The notes under the pieces are model-generated. The model did not search any database and had not been told where the DNA came from. It was given only the letters and a program-made list of their open reading frames with translations. Source: Streptomyces griseoruber (GTDB lineage: Bacteria; Actinomycetota; Actinomycetes; Streptomycetales; Streptomycetaceae). Taken from it: 64,000 nt of DNA. This document shows positions 1 to 8,887 of the stretch, one piece after another. The stretch is taken from assembly GCF_001514205.1 (NCBI RefSeq), contig NZ_KQ948764.1, forward strand, positions 815,882 through 879,881, read 5' to 3'. The stretch's first letter is position 1. Each line of letters begins with the position of its first letter. A program made the position numbers and the translations under genes.

Positions 1-208
1 CTCCGGCGGGGCGCTCGCGCTGGCCGCGCCCGGCCGCACCTGGGCCGCGCCGGACAGCTACTTCTCCGTGATCGCGCCCGAGATGGCCGCCGCGATCCTC
101 AAGCGGCCGCCCGCGGAGGTGGCGGAGACGGCCGGGCAACTCCGGATCCGGCCGCAGGACTTGGCGGAACTGGGGGTGATCCGGTCACCGGAGCGGGGGA
201 CGCCGTGA
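1..208 (+). CDS. Acyl-CoA carboxylase carboxyltransferase, C-terminal end (partial)
   Basis: This is the last 68 codons of a gene that begins outside the window, read in the frame starting at base 2 and ending at TGA 206-208. The peptide has SGGALALA, then YFSVIAPEMAAAILKR, then RIRPQDLAELGVI. This order is typical of the end of the biotin-dependent carboxyltransferase alpha region (AccA/AccDA type), which moves the carboxyl group from carboxy-biotin to acetyl- or propionyl-CoA in the cytoplasm. The family is recognised by the SGGALA glycine-rich turn and the conserved tail. The actual acyl-CoA substrate cannot be told from this piece. Confidence 0.8.
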   Translation, partial: SGGALALAAPGRTWAAPDSYFSVIAPEMAAAILKRPPAEVAETAGQLRIRPQDLAELGVIRSPERGTP

Positions 209-320
209 AAACGGGCGGAGGAACAGGACAACCCCGAGTACCGTCCGTAACAATGGGGCTGCGCAGAGCCGCGGGGCCCGCGCAGGCCGGGAGAGCGAGA
301 GAAGGGGCTACGGGGGCGTC

Positions 321-695
321 GTGGACGGACTGGTGGAGTTCAGGACCGACGACGGGGCCGTGGTGTCCGTCGAGGCGGCCGCCGACCGGCGGCCCGGGTC
401 ACGGCTGGTGGCGCGCGGCGACGGCACGGTCCAGGCGGCCCGTACCTTCGAGGACGCCCTGGAAGGGGTGCGGGCGGCGGCCGAGTCCGCGCTGCGGGTG
501 TTCCGGGACGGCACGTTACGGCCGGACGGCGTGGAGATCGAGTTCGGGGTGAAGCTCTCGGCGGAGACCGGCGCGATCATCGCCAAGGGCACGGCGGAGG
601 GCCACCTCGTGGTGAAACTGACCTGGTCCCCCGCACCGGCCGAGACGCGACAACCGTCACCGGACGGAGGGCCGGAGCCCACCACCGCCTCATGA
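321..695 (+). CDS. Trypsin-co-occurring (Trypco1/CU044_2847-like) protein
   Basis: This 124-residue protein starts at GTG 321. It opens with VEFRTDDGAVVSVEA and has a central helix rich in Ala/Glu followed by GVEIEFGVKLSAETGAIIAKG. This is the pattern of the small trypsin-co-occurring domain that precedes trypsin-like proteases in actinobacterial NTP-dependent conflict operons. Its stop overlaps the start of the next gene (ATGA at 692-695), so translation is coupled. Its role is thought to be as a partner or regulator of the protease; no catalytic residues are visible. It is the first gene of a four-gene operon running to 7834. Confidence 0.75.
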   Translation: MDGLVEFRTDDGAVVSVEAAADRRPGSRLVARGDGTVQAARTFEDALEGVRAAAESALRVFRDGTLRPDGVEIEFGVKLSAETGAIIAKGTAEGHLVVKLTWSPAPAETRQPSPDGGPEPTTAS

Positions 696-2407
696 ACAGC
701 GCCGAGTGGCACGCCCGGATCGAGACCGCGGGCCAGGTCGCCGGGGCGGGCTTCCTGATCACCCCGCGCAAGGTGCTGACCTGCGCCCATGTGGTGGGCG
801 GGGGCGGCGCGGCGGACGGGCTGACGGTGACGTTCACCGAGCGGCCGGGCTTCCCGGCGGTACCGGCGCGGGTGATCGCCGACGGCGGCTGGGGCGGCGG
901 CCCGACCGATCTCGGCGATCTGGCCGTACTGGAACTGGCGTACGAGGTGCCGATCGCACCGGCCGCGCTCGCCCCGGTCGACGCGGCGCACGGACAGCGC
1001 GCCGACCGGCCCCGCAAACTCGTCGTGTACGGCTTCCCGGTCGGCTTCGACGAGGGCACGCTCGCCGAATACCGCGTCACCTCAGCCCAGTTGCTCAACC
1101 GTGAGTGGATCCAGCTGGAGGCCTGGCAGCCCGGCGGGCAGCCGCTCGCGCCCGGGTTCAGCGGCGCCGCCGTCGCCCTCGCCGACACCGGCGAGGTCGT
1201 CGGCATGGTCACCGCGGCGGCGGGCGCGCAGGGCGTGCACAACGGGCGGATGATGCCCACCGAGGTCATGGCCCGCTACTGGCGCGGCCTGGAGGGCCTG
1301 GTGCCCACCTCCGACCACGGGGCGGCGGACCGGGCCCGGCTGCGCGGACTCGTCGAGCGGGCCGTGCGCGCGCATCTCGACTGCGATCCCGTACGGCTCG
1401 TCCGGCTCTACGAGGCCGCCCGGGGCCCGCTGGACCCGGACGCTCCCGAAGAAGGGTTCGACTCGCTGTGGTCGGCGGCCCTGTTCGTGCTGTGCGAGAT
1501 CGACGGCGCCGACGCGGCCGGCACCGTCGCCCGCTTCACCGCCCAGGTGGAGGCGTTGTTCCGGGCCCCTGCCGGGCCGGCCGCCGCGCCCGACTGGTCG
1601 CCGATCCTCGTCGATCTGCGGCACAGCGGCGCCGGGGACGGGCATGTGCGGGTGGAGGTGTCCGCGTACAGCGGGGGCCGCCGGCATCCGGTCGCCTCCG
1701 AGACCGTGCCGCAGGCCCGGGTGCGGGCCTATGTGCAGGAGCGGATCGACGCCGCGTTCCGGTATCTGACGCCCGGCTGCGACGAGTTGATCGCGTTCGC
1801 GCTGCCCCGGGACTGGATCGACCTGCCGGTGGACCGCTGGGCGAGCGCCCCGGACGACGAGACCCCGCTGGGGTCCGTGTACCCGCTCGTCGTCACCGAC
1901 CAGGCGCGGCTGCGGCCGGGCACCCGGCACCAGCTGACCCGGGCCTGGCGGCGGCTGGACACCCTGCCGGGGGCGCGGGTGCACCGGGTGGAGTGCGCCA
2001 GCCCCGAGGAACCCGCCCGGCTGCGGCTCAGGTTGCGCAAGCCCGACGCGTGCCTGGCCGGTTTCGCCACCGCCCCGGCCGCCTCGCGCACCCGCCCCCA
2101 TTTCGACACCTCGCTCACCGCGCCCGCCCCGGTGGTCATCTGGTCGCGGGGCGGCTGCGCGGGCGGCGCCGAGGGCTGCGCGGGCGGCGACGGCTGCGCG
2201 GGCAAGACCTTCCTGGACGAGCTGGACGCCTGTGTCTCCGCGGTGCCGCCCGCCGAACTCCCGCGCGAGGTACTGGCGTTGCGCGAGGAGGCCGACGCGG
2301 ACGAGGGCCACTGGGCCCGGGACATCCAGCTGCTGTGGGACGACCCGCGCGTCTTCACGGACCCGCACGGCGACGCCCCCGCCCACGCCCGCTCCCCCGT
2401 CTCCTGA
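692..2407 (+). CDS. Trypsin-like serine protease fused to VMAP-type C-terminal domain
   Basis: This 571-residue protein has an N-terminal trypsin fold (about 1-205) with a full triad: His33 in VLTCAHVV, Asp76 in DLGDLAVLEL, and Ser157 in PGFSGAAV. The middle, about 215-300, is helical and resembles an effector-associated adaptor region. The C-terminal half (about 310-565, with LVDLRHSG, YLTPGCDELIAFALPRDW and the closing RDIQLLWDDPRVF) fits the vWA-MoxR-associated protein (VMAP) C-terminal domain. A Gly/Cys-rich stretch with repeated GCAGG lies near residues 485-510. Neighbouring genes are the Trypco1 protein and a MoxR ATPase, which is the known context of these predicted conflict systems: the ATPase would gate the protease upon a danger signal. 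There is no signal peptide, so it is cytoplasmic. Confidence 0.8.
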   Translation: MNSAEWHARIETAGQVAGAGFLITPRKVLTCAHVVGGGGAADGLTVTFTERPGFPAVPARVIADGGWGGGPTDLGDLAVLELAYEVPIAPAALAPVDAAHGQRADRPRKLVVYGFPVGFDEGTLAEYRVTSAQLLNREWIQLEAWQPGGQPLAPGFSGAAVALADTGEVVGMVTAAAGAQGVHNGRMMPTEVMARYWRGLEGLVPTSDHGAADRARLRGLVERAVRAHLDCDPVRLVRLYEAARGPLDPDAPEEGFDSLWSAALFVLCEIDGADAAGTVARFTAQVEALFRAPAGPAAAPDWSPILVDLRHSGAGDGHVRVEVSAYSGGRRHPVASETVPQARVRAYVQERIDAAFRYLTPGCDELIAFALPRDWIDLPVDRWASAPDDETPLGSVYPLVVTDQARLRPGTRHQLTRAWRRLDTLPGARVHRVECASPEEPARLRLRLRKPDACLAGFATAPAASRTRPHFDTSLTAPAPVVIWSRGGCAGGAEGCAGGDGCAGKTFLDELDACVSAVPPAELPREVLALREEADADEGHWARDIQLLWDDPRVFTDPHGDAPAHARSPVS

Positions 2408-2481
2408 GCCACCGCCCCACCACCACGGATGCGTACGCCGAGTCACGCCGAGTCACGCCGAGTTTCGAGTTTCGGAGAACC

Positions 2482-3513
2482 ATGCCCCACTGGACGGTCT
2501 ACACCGGCAACAGCGAGCCGCACGACGGCATCGACCGGCTGCCCGAGCCGCCGCCCTGGCGGGCGTTCGACGGCGAACCCGTGCTGCCGCCACCGCGCGA
2601 CGGCGACGACGAGGCCGCCGTCTCCCCCGACCGCGTCCACCGCGCCCGTACGTACGTCGCCACCCCGGACAGCGTCCAGCTCGTCAACGCGGCCCTCGTC
2701 CTGCGCCGCCCGCTGCTGGTCACCGGCCCGCCCGGCACCGGCAAGTCCTCCCTGGCCTACGCGGTCGCCCGCGAGCTGGGCCTCGGCCCGGTGCTGCGCT
2801 GGAACATCACCAGCCGCTCCACCCTCGCCGACGGGCTCTACCAGTACGATCCGCTGTCCCGGCTGTACGCGGCACGGCAGGCGGCGTCCCGGGCCCCGGA
2901 GGCGCTGCCGGGCGGCGGAGGCGTCGAGGACCACCTGCGCCTCGGCCCCCTCGGCACCGCCCTGCTGCCGTACGCCCGTCCCCGCGCCCTCCTGGTCGAC
3001 GAGATCGACAAGAGCGACCTCGATCTGCCCAACGACCTGCTGAACGTGCTGGAGGAGGGCCAGTACGAGATCCCCGAGCTGATGCGGGCCGGCCGCCACG
3101 CCGCCGGGGGCGCCACCGCCGAGGTGCTCGCCGACGGCACGCAGGCGCCGGTGACCGTCACCCGGGGCCGGGTCCGCTGCCGGGCGTTCCCGTTCGTGGT
3201 CCTCACCAGCAACGGCGAGCGCGAGTTCCCGCCCGCCTTCCTGCGCCGCTGTGTCCGGCTGAAGCTGCGCCGCCCCGGCCGCGAGCAGCTCACCGAGATC
3301 GTCCGCGCCCACCTCGACACCCCGCCCGGCGAGGCGGAACACCTCATCGGCCGGTTCCTGGCCCGCGCGGCCGACGGCGAACTCGCCACCGACCAGCTGC
3401 TGAACGCCCTCTACCTGACCGGGGTCGCGGGCCTGGACGCCGACTCACGGGACGCCCTCGCCGAACAGCTGATGCCGTACCTCGGCGCCACGGCGGACGG
3501 CGATGGCTTCTGA
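2482..3513 (+). CDS. MoxR-family AAA+ ATPase
   Basis: Starting at ATG 2482 the protein is 343 residues. It shows Walker A GPPGTGKS at about 82-89, Walker B ALLVDEIDK at about 169-177, sensor-1 VVLTSNGERE and an arginine-rich sensor-2 region (PPAFLRRCVRLKL). These are hallmarks of MoxR/McrB-like AAA+ ATPases, ring-forming chaperone-like motors. Upstream in-frame codons run through the protease gene in another frame, so this ATG after a short gap (2408-2481) is the natural start. The gap contains a short direct repeat of GAGTCACGCC. The 3' end overlaps the next gene by 11 bp. It is expected to remodel or gate the protease and the large protein encoded next to it. Confidence 0.85.
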   Translation: MPHWTVYTGNSEPHDGIDRLPEPPPWRAFDGEPVLPPPRDGDDEAAVSPDRVHRARTYVATPDSVQLVNAALVLRRPLLVTGPPGTGKSSLAYAVARELGLGPVLRWNITSRSTLADGLYQYDPLSRLYAARQAASRAPEALPGGGGVEDHLRLGPLGTALLPYARPRALLVDEIDKSDLDLPNDLLNVLEEGQYEIPELMRAGRHAAGGATAEVLADGTQAPVTVTRGRVRCRAFPFVVLTSNGEREFPPAFLRRCVRLKLRRPGREQLTEIVRAHLDTPPGEAEHLIGRFLARAADGELATDQLLNALYLTGVAGLDADSRDALAEQLMPYLGATADGDGF

Positions 3514-6500
3514 CACCCCGGCCCCCGTCGGCGACACCCCCGCGCTCGCCCGGCTGACGGCCCTGCTGACCGCCGCCGCGGACACCCCGCCGACGGCCCG
3601 CGAACTGGCGGAACTGCTGTGGCTGGCACGGCAGTTGGAGGGCACACGGAGGCCCTTGACGGAGACCGGGACGGAGGCGGAGGCGGAGAGGGAGAGGGAA
3701 GCGGAGGCGGAGGGCACGGCGGAGGCGGCCGCGGCAGCCGGACCGCCGCCGCCCCCGGCCCCTCCCGCCCCACCGCCCGCGCTCCCGGCCGACGACCGCG
3801 TCCCCCTCCGCCTCCCCACGCCCGCACGCCCCGCCGCCACCGCGACCGGGGCGACCACCGACACCACCCCCCTCCTCGCCCCCGCACCCCCGATGCTGCC
3901 CCGCCCGCTGGCCCTCCAGCGGGCCCTGCGTCCGCTGAAGCGCACGGTTCCGGCGGCCCGCGCCCGGCTCCTCGACGAGCGGGCCACCGCGGACCGCATC
4001 GCGCGGCTCGGCGCGCACCCGGACGTCTGGCTGCCCGTGCTGCGCCCCGCCCGGGACCGCTGGCTGCGGCTGAACCTGGTCCACGACACGGGCCCGACCA
4101 TGCCCGTCTGGCGGCCGCTGGTCCGCGAACTGCACACCGTGCTGGCCCAGTCGGGCGTGTTCCGCACGGTCACCCTGCACCCGGCGGGCCCCGACGGGAG
4201 CGCCCGGCACGTGCCCGACCCGGGGGACGGCCGGACGGTCACGCTGGTCGTCAGCGACTGCATGGGCCCGCAGTGGCGCACCGGCCCGGCGGGCGAGCGC
4301 TGGTACCGCACCCTGCGGCACTGGGCGTCCCGGATGCCGCTGGCCGTCGTACAGCCGCTCCCGGAACAGCTGTGGCCGACGACGGCCCTCCCGGCGGAGC
4401 CCGGTGTCCTGTCCGCCCCGGCCGCGGCAGCCCCGCTGACGGCCCTCGCCTTCACCCCCCACGCCCCGGAGGCCGACCCCCCGCCGGGCCCGTCCGCCCT
4501 CCCCCTCCCCGTACTGGAGCCGGGCGCGCCGTGGCTCGCCAACTGGGCGGCGCTGGTGGCGTCCCCCGGCGGCGCCCGCACCCCCGGAGCGGCGGCCTGG
4601 CTGCCGACCGCCCCACCGCCCACGGCCCCCGCCCCCTCCCCCACGGACCTCCCGGCCCAGGACCTGGTCCTCCGCTTCCGCGCCACGGCCTCCCCCGAGG
4701 CGTTCCGCCTGGCCGGCCATCTGGCCCTGGCCGTCCCCTCGGTCCCGGTGATGCGCCTGGTCCAACGGGCCGTGGACCGCGACCCCCGCCCGCAGCACCT
4801 CGCCGAGGTGATCCTCAGCGGCATGCTCATCGCCGTCCCCGGCCCACCCGGCTCCTACGACTTCCGCGCCGGTGTCCGCGACCTCCTGCTGCGCACCCTG
4901 CCCCGCTCCACCCGCGGCCGTACCCGCGAACTCCTGGCACGCATCGGCGGTGCGATCGACGAACGCGCGGGCCTGACGGCGGGCGAATTCCGCGCGCAGA
5001 CCTCCGGGGGCGAGGAGCCCACCGGCACCCCGGCCTTCGCGACGGTCAGCCCGGAGACGGTACGGCGGCTGGGCGGGGCGTCCTCCGGGGAGCTGATCGG
5101 GGGGCGGTACCGGCTGCTGGAGCGGCGGGGGCCGGGGCGCAGAGTGCGGAGCGCGGTGGACGTCCGCACCGACCGGCCGGTCGTCGTCCACCGGTACCCG
5201 GAGCAGCCGGCTCCGCACGAGCGGTTCCTGCGGGAGGCGCGGGCGCTGTCCGAGATCGAGGATCCGTGTGTGGTGCGGGTGCTGGATTTCGGCGTGGAGG
5301 GCCGGACGCCGTATCTGGTGGCGGAGTTCGTGGACGGGGTGACGCTGACCGAGGTGGTCGAGGGCAGCGGGCCCGGTGTGTCGTTCGCGGTGTTCGCACG
5401 GCTGCTGTGCGACGGGACGGCCGGGCTGAACGCGCTGCACGAGCGGGGGCTGGTGCGCGGACAACAATCCTCGCAGGGGCTGCTGTTGCGTCCGGACGGC
5501 ACCGTCATGCTCAGCCGGTTCGCCCTGGGGTCGGAGTCACGCACCTGGACCGTGGACTCGGACTCGGCCGCATTCGGCTCCCTGCTGGGGCGCCTGGCCC
5601 CGGATGTGCCGACCCCCTCGCACCACCGGGCGCTCATGGACGAGATCGTGCGGGGCACCCTGCCCGCCTCCGCGCTCTCGGAGCTCTCGACCGCGCGGGA
5701 GTACGACGCGCCGCACATCAAGCTGCTGGGCCCCCTGCGCATCACCCGCAACGGGCGGCCGCTGAAGGTCCCGTCCCCCGAGGCCCAGGCGCTGCTGTGC
5801 ATGCTGCTCATGAACGCCGGGCGGCGCCTGACCCACGAGCAGCTGTCCGCGGGGCTGTGGGAGCAGCCGCCGGCCGCGCCGGAGTCCATCCGCCGTATGG
5901 ACGCCCTCGCCGCGGAGGTCCGCGACAGCCTCGGCCCCGGCACCCTGGCCGCCCTCTCCGACGGCTACGCGCTGCACGCGGGCGGCGCCTACGTGGATGC
6001 CTTCACCTGCGAGAACGCCCTCGCCCAGCACTCCGCCGACCTGACTCCGGAGCTGGGCCGGCGGCTGCTCCAGGGCGCGCTCGACCTCTTCCGCAGCGAC
6101 CCGCTGTACGGCGTCCCGGGTCCCGCCGCCGAGGCGACCCGCGCCCGTCTGCGCACCCTGCGCCAGTCCCTGCGGACCGCCCTGGGACAGGCCGAGGCCC
6201 CCGCCCTCCGCTTCAAGACCGGCACCGACCTCTCCGCCCACCCCGAAAGCCGTATCACCCTCGAGTACGCGGTCCACCAGGTCCTGTCCCGGGGTGCCCT
6301 CGCGCCGCAGCAGTACGCGGTGTACGTCCACCCCGACGGCTACTCGGTCCGGGTCGAGCCCGGCACCGACCTGCTCCCCGTCCTCGTCGCCGCCCTGCGC
6401 TGGCTGCCCGACCACTGGGCCGCGCTCACCGAACCGCCCCGTCTGACCGTGGGCTTCGGCACCCCGGCTCCCGGGGTGGGCGACTCCCCGTTGCTGATCG

Positions 6501-7834
6501 TGGTCTCCCCCGCCCTCTACGGCAGTTTCACGGCCAGTTCCGCCGCCTCCGGGCCGTACCGGTTCCAGCCGTTGTACGGGGACCGGGGGGTGCCCCACGC
6601 CTGGTGTCACCCGGGCGGCGGGCAGCGGGAGCTGGTGAAGGGGCCCGGGGTCGTCGGGGACCTCGGGCGGCTGCGGATTCCCGTGCCGGGGCGCAGTGCC
6701 GTCGTGCACACCGGTCCCGAGGGGCCGCTCACCCTGCTGAACCCGGCCGACCCGTACGGCGGCGGCCCGCCCCGCCCGGTGACGTACTACGAGGTGGACC
6801 TCACCCCGCAGCACGCCGTGCACCAGGTCGCCCTGCCCAGCTCCGGCAAGGGCGACTTCACGGCCGTCGTCGAGCTGTCCTGGCGGGTCGCCGATCCGGT
6901 GGCCTTCGTCCGAGGGGAGGTCGCCGGGGTGGCGGAGCGGCTGCTGGACCATGTCCGGGAGGCGGCACCCCGTATCACCCGCCATCACTCCGTACGGCGC
7001 CCCGCGGGCGCCCAGCGGGCCGTCAACTCCCAGCTCGGGCGGTGGCCCGTGCCGGGGCTCGAGGTCGGCTGCACGGTCGCCCTCGCGCCGGACTACGCGC
7101 CGCCGCCGGAGATCCCCCGCGCCGACGCCACCGCCCGGTCCCTGTCCGAGCTGCTCGCGGACGCCGAGACCGTCCTGTTCGGCTTCGACGGGCCGCTGCT
7201 CCGGCTGTTCACGGCGGCCGGCGCCCGCGCGGCCGCCGTGGAGCTGCTGCGCGTGGTGGTGGAACACCGCGATCCCGAGGACGCGTTGGCGGGCCGGGCG
7301 GCGGGGGACGCGGGGGCGGCGCGGGAGCTGTTCGTGCATCCGCTGGACGTCCTGCGGGCCTTCGCGCACGACGGGGTCGGCCCGCTGCTGCGGAACCGGC
7401 TCGACCAGCTGGAGCTGGGGGCCGTACCGGACGCGCCGACGACCCATCACTCCCTGGCCCTGGTACGCGCCCTGCACACCGCCGGGCGCCGGGTGGGGGT
7501 CGCCACGGACGTCTGCGAGCAGGCCGTCCGGCGGCATCTGGAGGCGCACCGGCTGCCGCTCCTCGCGGGGGTGCACGGCCGGTCCGACGACCTAGGCCGG
7601 CTCATGCCGCACCCGGACTGTCTACTGCGCGCCCTGGGCCCGCAGGGCAGCCCGGCGGGCACCGGGATCCTGATCGGCTCCACGCTCGCCGAGCTGACCG
7701 CCGCCCAGCAGGTGGGCCTGCGGTTCGTCGGCCTGGCCCGCAATCCCACGGTCGAGCAGGGGCTGCGCGAGGCGGGCTGCGCGATCACGGTGCCCTCGCT
7801 GACCGCCGTACTGGAAGCGGCGCGGTCGCTGTAG
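3503..7834 (+). CDS. Giant SAV_2336-type protein with pseudokinase, SARP-like and degenerate HAD domains
   Basis: This 1443-residue protein starts inside the ATPase gene. Residues about 1-500 contain a Glu-rich and then Pro-rich low-complexity linker, followed by the SAV_2336 N-terminal-type region (WLRLNLVHDTGPTMPVW, TLVVSDCMGP). Residues about 530-705 are a protein-kinase fold in decay: ELIGGRYRLLERRG gives the glycine loop, but the beta-3 lysine is replaced (VVVHRYP), the HRD region reads LVRGQQSS and the DFG region reads LSRFAL. From about 738 a winged-helix start (HIKLLGPLRITRNGRPL) and a short BTAD-like stretch follow. The end, about 1222-1443, is a HAD-hydrolase fold whose first motif is LFGFDGPL, so the nucleophilic Asp is Gly1227. 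It is probably a scaffold or sensor of the conflict operon, not an enzyme. Its targets are unknown. Confidence 0.7.
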   Translation: MASDTPAPVGDTPALARLTALLTAAADTPPTARELAELLWLARQLEGTRRPLTETGTEAEAEREREAEAEGTAEAAAAAGPPPPPAPPAPPPALPADDRVPLRLPTPARPAATATGATTDTTPLLAPAPPMLPRPLALQRALRPLKRTVPAARARLLDERATADRIARLGAHPDVWLPVLRPARDRWLRLNLVHDTGPTMPVWRPLVRELHTVLAQSGVFRTVTLHPAGPDGSARHVPDPGDGRTVTLVVSDCMGPQWRTGPAGERWYRTLRHWASRMPLAVVQPLPEQLWPTTALPAEPGVLSAPAAAAPLTALAFTPHAPEADPPPGPSALPLPVLEPGAPWLANWAALVASPGGARTPGAAAWLPTAPPPTAPAPSPTDLPAQDLVLRFRATASPEAFRLAGHLALAVPSVPVMRLVQRAVDRDPRPQHLAEVILSGMLIAVPGPPGSYDFRAGVRDLLLRTLPRSTRGRTRELLARIGGAIDERAGLTAGEFRAQTSGGEEPTGTPAFATVSPETVRRLGGASSGELIGGRYRLLERRGPGRRVRSAVDVRTDRPVVVHRYPEQPAPHERFLREARALSEIEDPCVVRVLDFGVEGRTPYLVAEFVDGVTLTEVVEGSGPGVSFAVFARLLCDGTAGLNALHERGLVRGQQSSQGLLLRPDGTVMLSRFALGSESRTWTVDSDSAAFGSLLGRLAPDVPTPSHHRALMDEIVRGTLPASALSELSTAREYDAPHIKLLGPLRITRNGRPLKVPSPEAQALLCMLLMNAGRRLTHEQLSAGLWEQPPAAPESIRRMDALAAEVRDSLGPGTLAALSDGYALHAGGAYVDAFTCENALAQHSADLTPELGRRLLQGALDLFRSDPLYGVPGPAAEATRARLRTLRQSLRTALGQAEAPALRFKTGTDLSAHPESRITLEYAVHQVLSRGALAPQQYAVYVHPDGYSVRVEPGTDLLPVLVAALRWLPDHWAALTEPPRLTVGFGTPAPGVGDSPLLIVVSPALYGSFTASSAASGPYRFQPLYGDRGVPHAWCHPGGGQRELVKGPGVVGDLGRLRIPVPGRSAVVHTGPEGPLTLLNPADPYGGGPPRPVTYYEVDLTPQHAVHQVALPSSGKGDFTAVVELSWRVADPVAFVRGEVAGVAERLLDHVREAAPRITRHHSVRRPAGAQRAVNSQLGRWPVPGLEVGCTVALAPDYAPPPEIPRADATARSLSELLADAETVLFGFDGPLLRLFTAAGARAAAVELLRVVVEHRDPEDALAGRAAGDAGAARELFVHPLDVLRAFAHDGVGPLLRNRLDQLELGAVPDAPTTHHSLALVRALHTAGRRVGVATDVCEQAVRRHLEAHRLPLLAGVHGRSDDLGRLMPHPDCLLRALGPQGSPAGTGILIGSTLAELTAAQQVGLRFVGLARNPTVEQGLREAGCAITVPSLTAVLEAARSL

Positions 7835-7876
7835 CGCCCGGATTCGTGAGACGTGGGTCACATACGGGGGTGGCCA

Positions 7877-7904
7877 TGTCACACTCCGGGCGGTCTGCGC
7901 CCTC
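7877..7904 (+). promoter_or_regulatory. Possible ECF41-type autoregulatory promoter
   Basis: TGTCACA at 7877-7883 is followed after 17 bases by CCTC at 7901-7904. ECF41 sigma factors are known to read a TGTCACA -35 with a CGTC-like -10. The -35 matches exactly, the -10 only partly, and the spacing is one longer than usual. It lies 36 bases before the sigma-factor start, where an autoregulated promoter would be expected. Confidence 0.4.
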
Positions 7905-7939
7905 TCAGTGCGGAAACCATCCGCGACGGGAGGCCCACG

Positions 7940-8887
7940 ATGTCCCACCCACCGCAGCCGGTGGCGCGCACCGCGACCCAGGTGTTCGCCGACCACCGGG
8001 AGCTGCTGTTCTCCATCATCTACAGCATGCTCGGCAGCGTCTGCGACACCGAGGACGTGATGCAGGAGACCTGGCTGGCGTGGGCGGCCCGGCACGAGGC
8101 GGAGGGCGCGGCGGAGATCGGGCATCCGCGCGCCTATCTGGTGCGGATCGCGGTCAACGGGGCGCTCGCGCACCGGGCCGCCGTCAGCCGCCGCCGGGAG
8201 ACCTATGTCGGACCCTGGCTGCCCGAACCGCTGGTCGGGCCCCTCCCGGACGCCCCCGTCCCCGCCGACGCCGGTGACGCCGCCGACGCGGCCCTGCGCG
8301 CCGAGTCGGTGTCGATGGCGCTGCTGGTGGTCCTGGAGACCCTCACCCCGCTGGAGCGGGGCGTGTTCGTGCTGCACGAGGTGTTCGGCTACCCCCACAC
8401 CGAGATCGCGGAGATCCTCGGCCGCAGTCCTTCCGCGATCCGTCAGCTCGCGCACCGCGCCCGGGAGCACGTGCACGCCCGGCGCCCCCGGTACGCGCCC
8501 GACCCGCAGGTCCGGCGGCAGGTGACCGAGCGGTTCCTGGAGGCCGCGCTCGGCGGTGATCTGGACGCCCTGCTGCGGCTCCTGGCGCCGGACGTGACGC
8601 TGTGGGGCGACGGCGGCGGCAAGGGCGCGGGCGGCCCCCGGCCGCTGCGCGGGCGGGACAAGGTGGCCCGGCTGCTCGCCTCGGTCGCCCCGCGTTCCGG
8701 GCAGGGCCTGCGCATCGCCTACCGCAGCGTCAACGGCGATCCGTCGGCGCTGCTGTTCGCCGGCGACACCCCGTACGCGGTGCTCGTCCTCGACCTCACC
8801 CCGGACGGGGACCGGGTGTGCGGGATCTACGCCGTCGCCAACCCCGACAAGCTCTCCCACCTCGGCGCGACGGAGAGGTCCCTCTGA
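7940..8887 (+). CDS. ECF41-family RNA polymerase sigma factor with SnoaL-like C-terminal domain
   Basis: The 315-residue protein starts at ATG 7940 with GGGAGG upstream. Region 2 (about 15-80, ELLFSIIYSMLGS and DTEDVMQETWLAW) and region 4 (about 125-178, LTPLERGVFVLHEVFG, SPSAIRQLAHRAREHV) are complete. The C-terminal 120 residues form an NTF2/SnoaL-like domain with DGGGK at 224-228 and NPDKL at 301-305. Both are diagnostic ECF41 motifs and are known to tune sigma activity without an anti-sigma factor. Its stop overlaps the start of the MMPL exporter by one base (TGATG), so the exporter is its probable direct target and is co-translated. The inducing signal is unknown. Confidence 0.92.
   Translation: MSHPPQPVARTATQVFADHRELLFSIIYSMLGSVCDTEDVMQETWLAWAARHEAEGAAEIGHPRAYLVRIAVNGALAHRAAVSRRRETYVGPWLPEPLVGPLPDAPVPADAGDAADAALRAESVSMALLVVLETLTPLERGVFVLHEVFGYPHTEIAEILGRSPSAIRQLAHRAREHVHARRPRYAPDPQVRRQVTERFLEAALGGDLDALLRLLAPDVTLWGDGGGKGAGGPRPLRGRDKVARLLASVAPRSGQGLRIAYRSVNGDPSALLFAGDTPYAVLVLDLTPDGDRVCGIYAVANPDKLSHLGATERSL

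Noticed and set aside
3344..5467. Long minus-strand open frame (707 codons)
   Set aside because: It lies opposite the ATPase and giant-protein genes, has Arg/Gly-rich low-complexity composition and no family motif. It is the usual antisense shadow in high-GC DNA.
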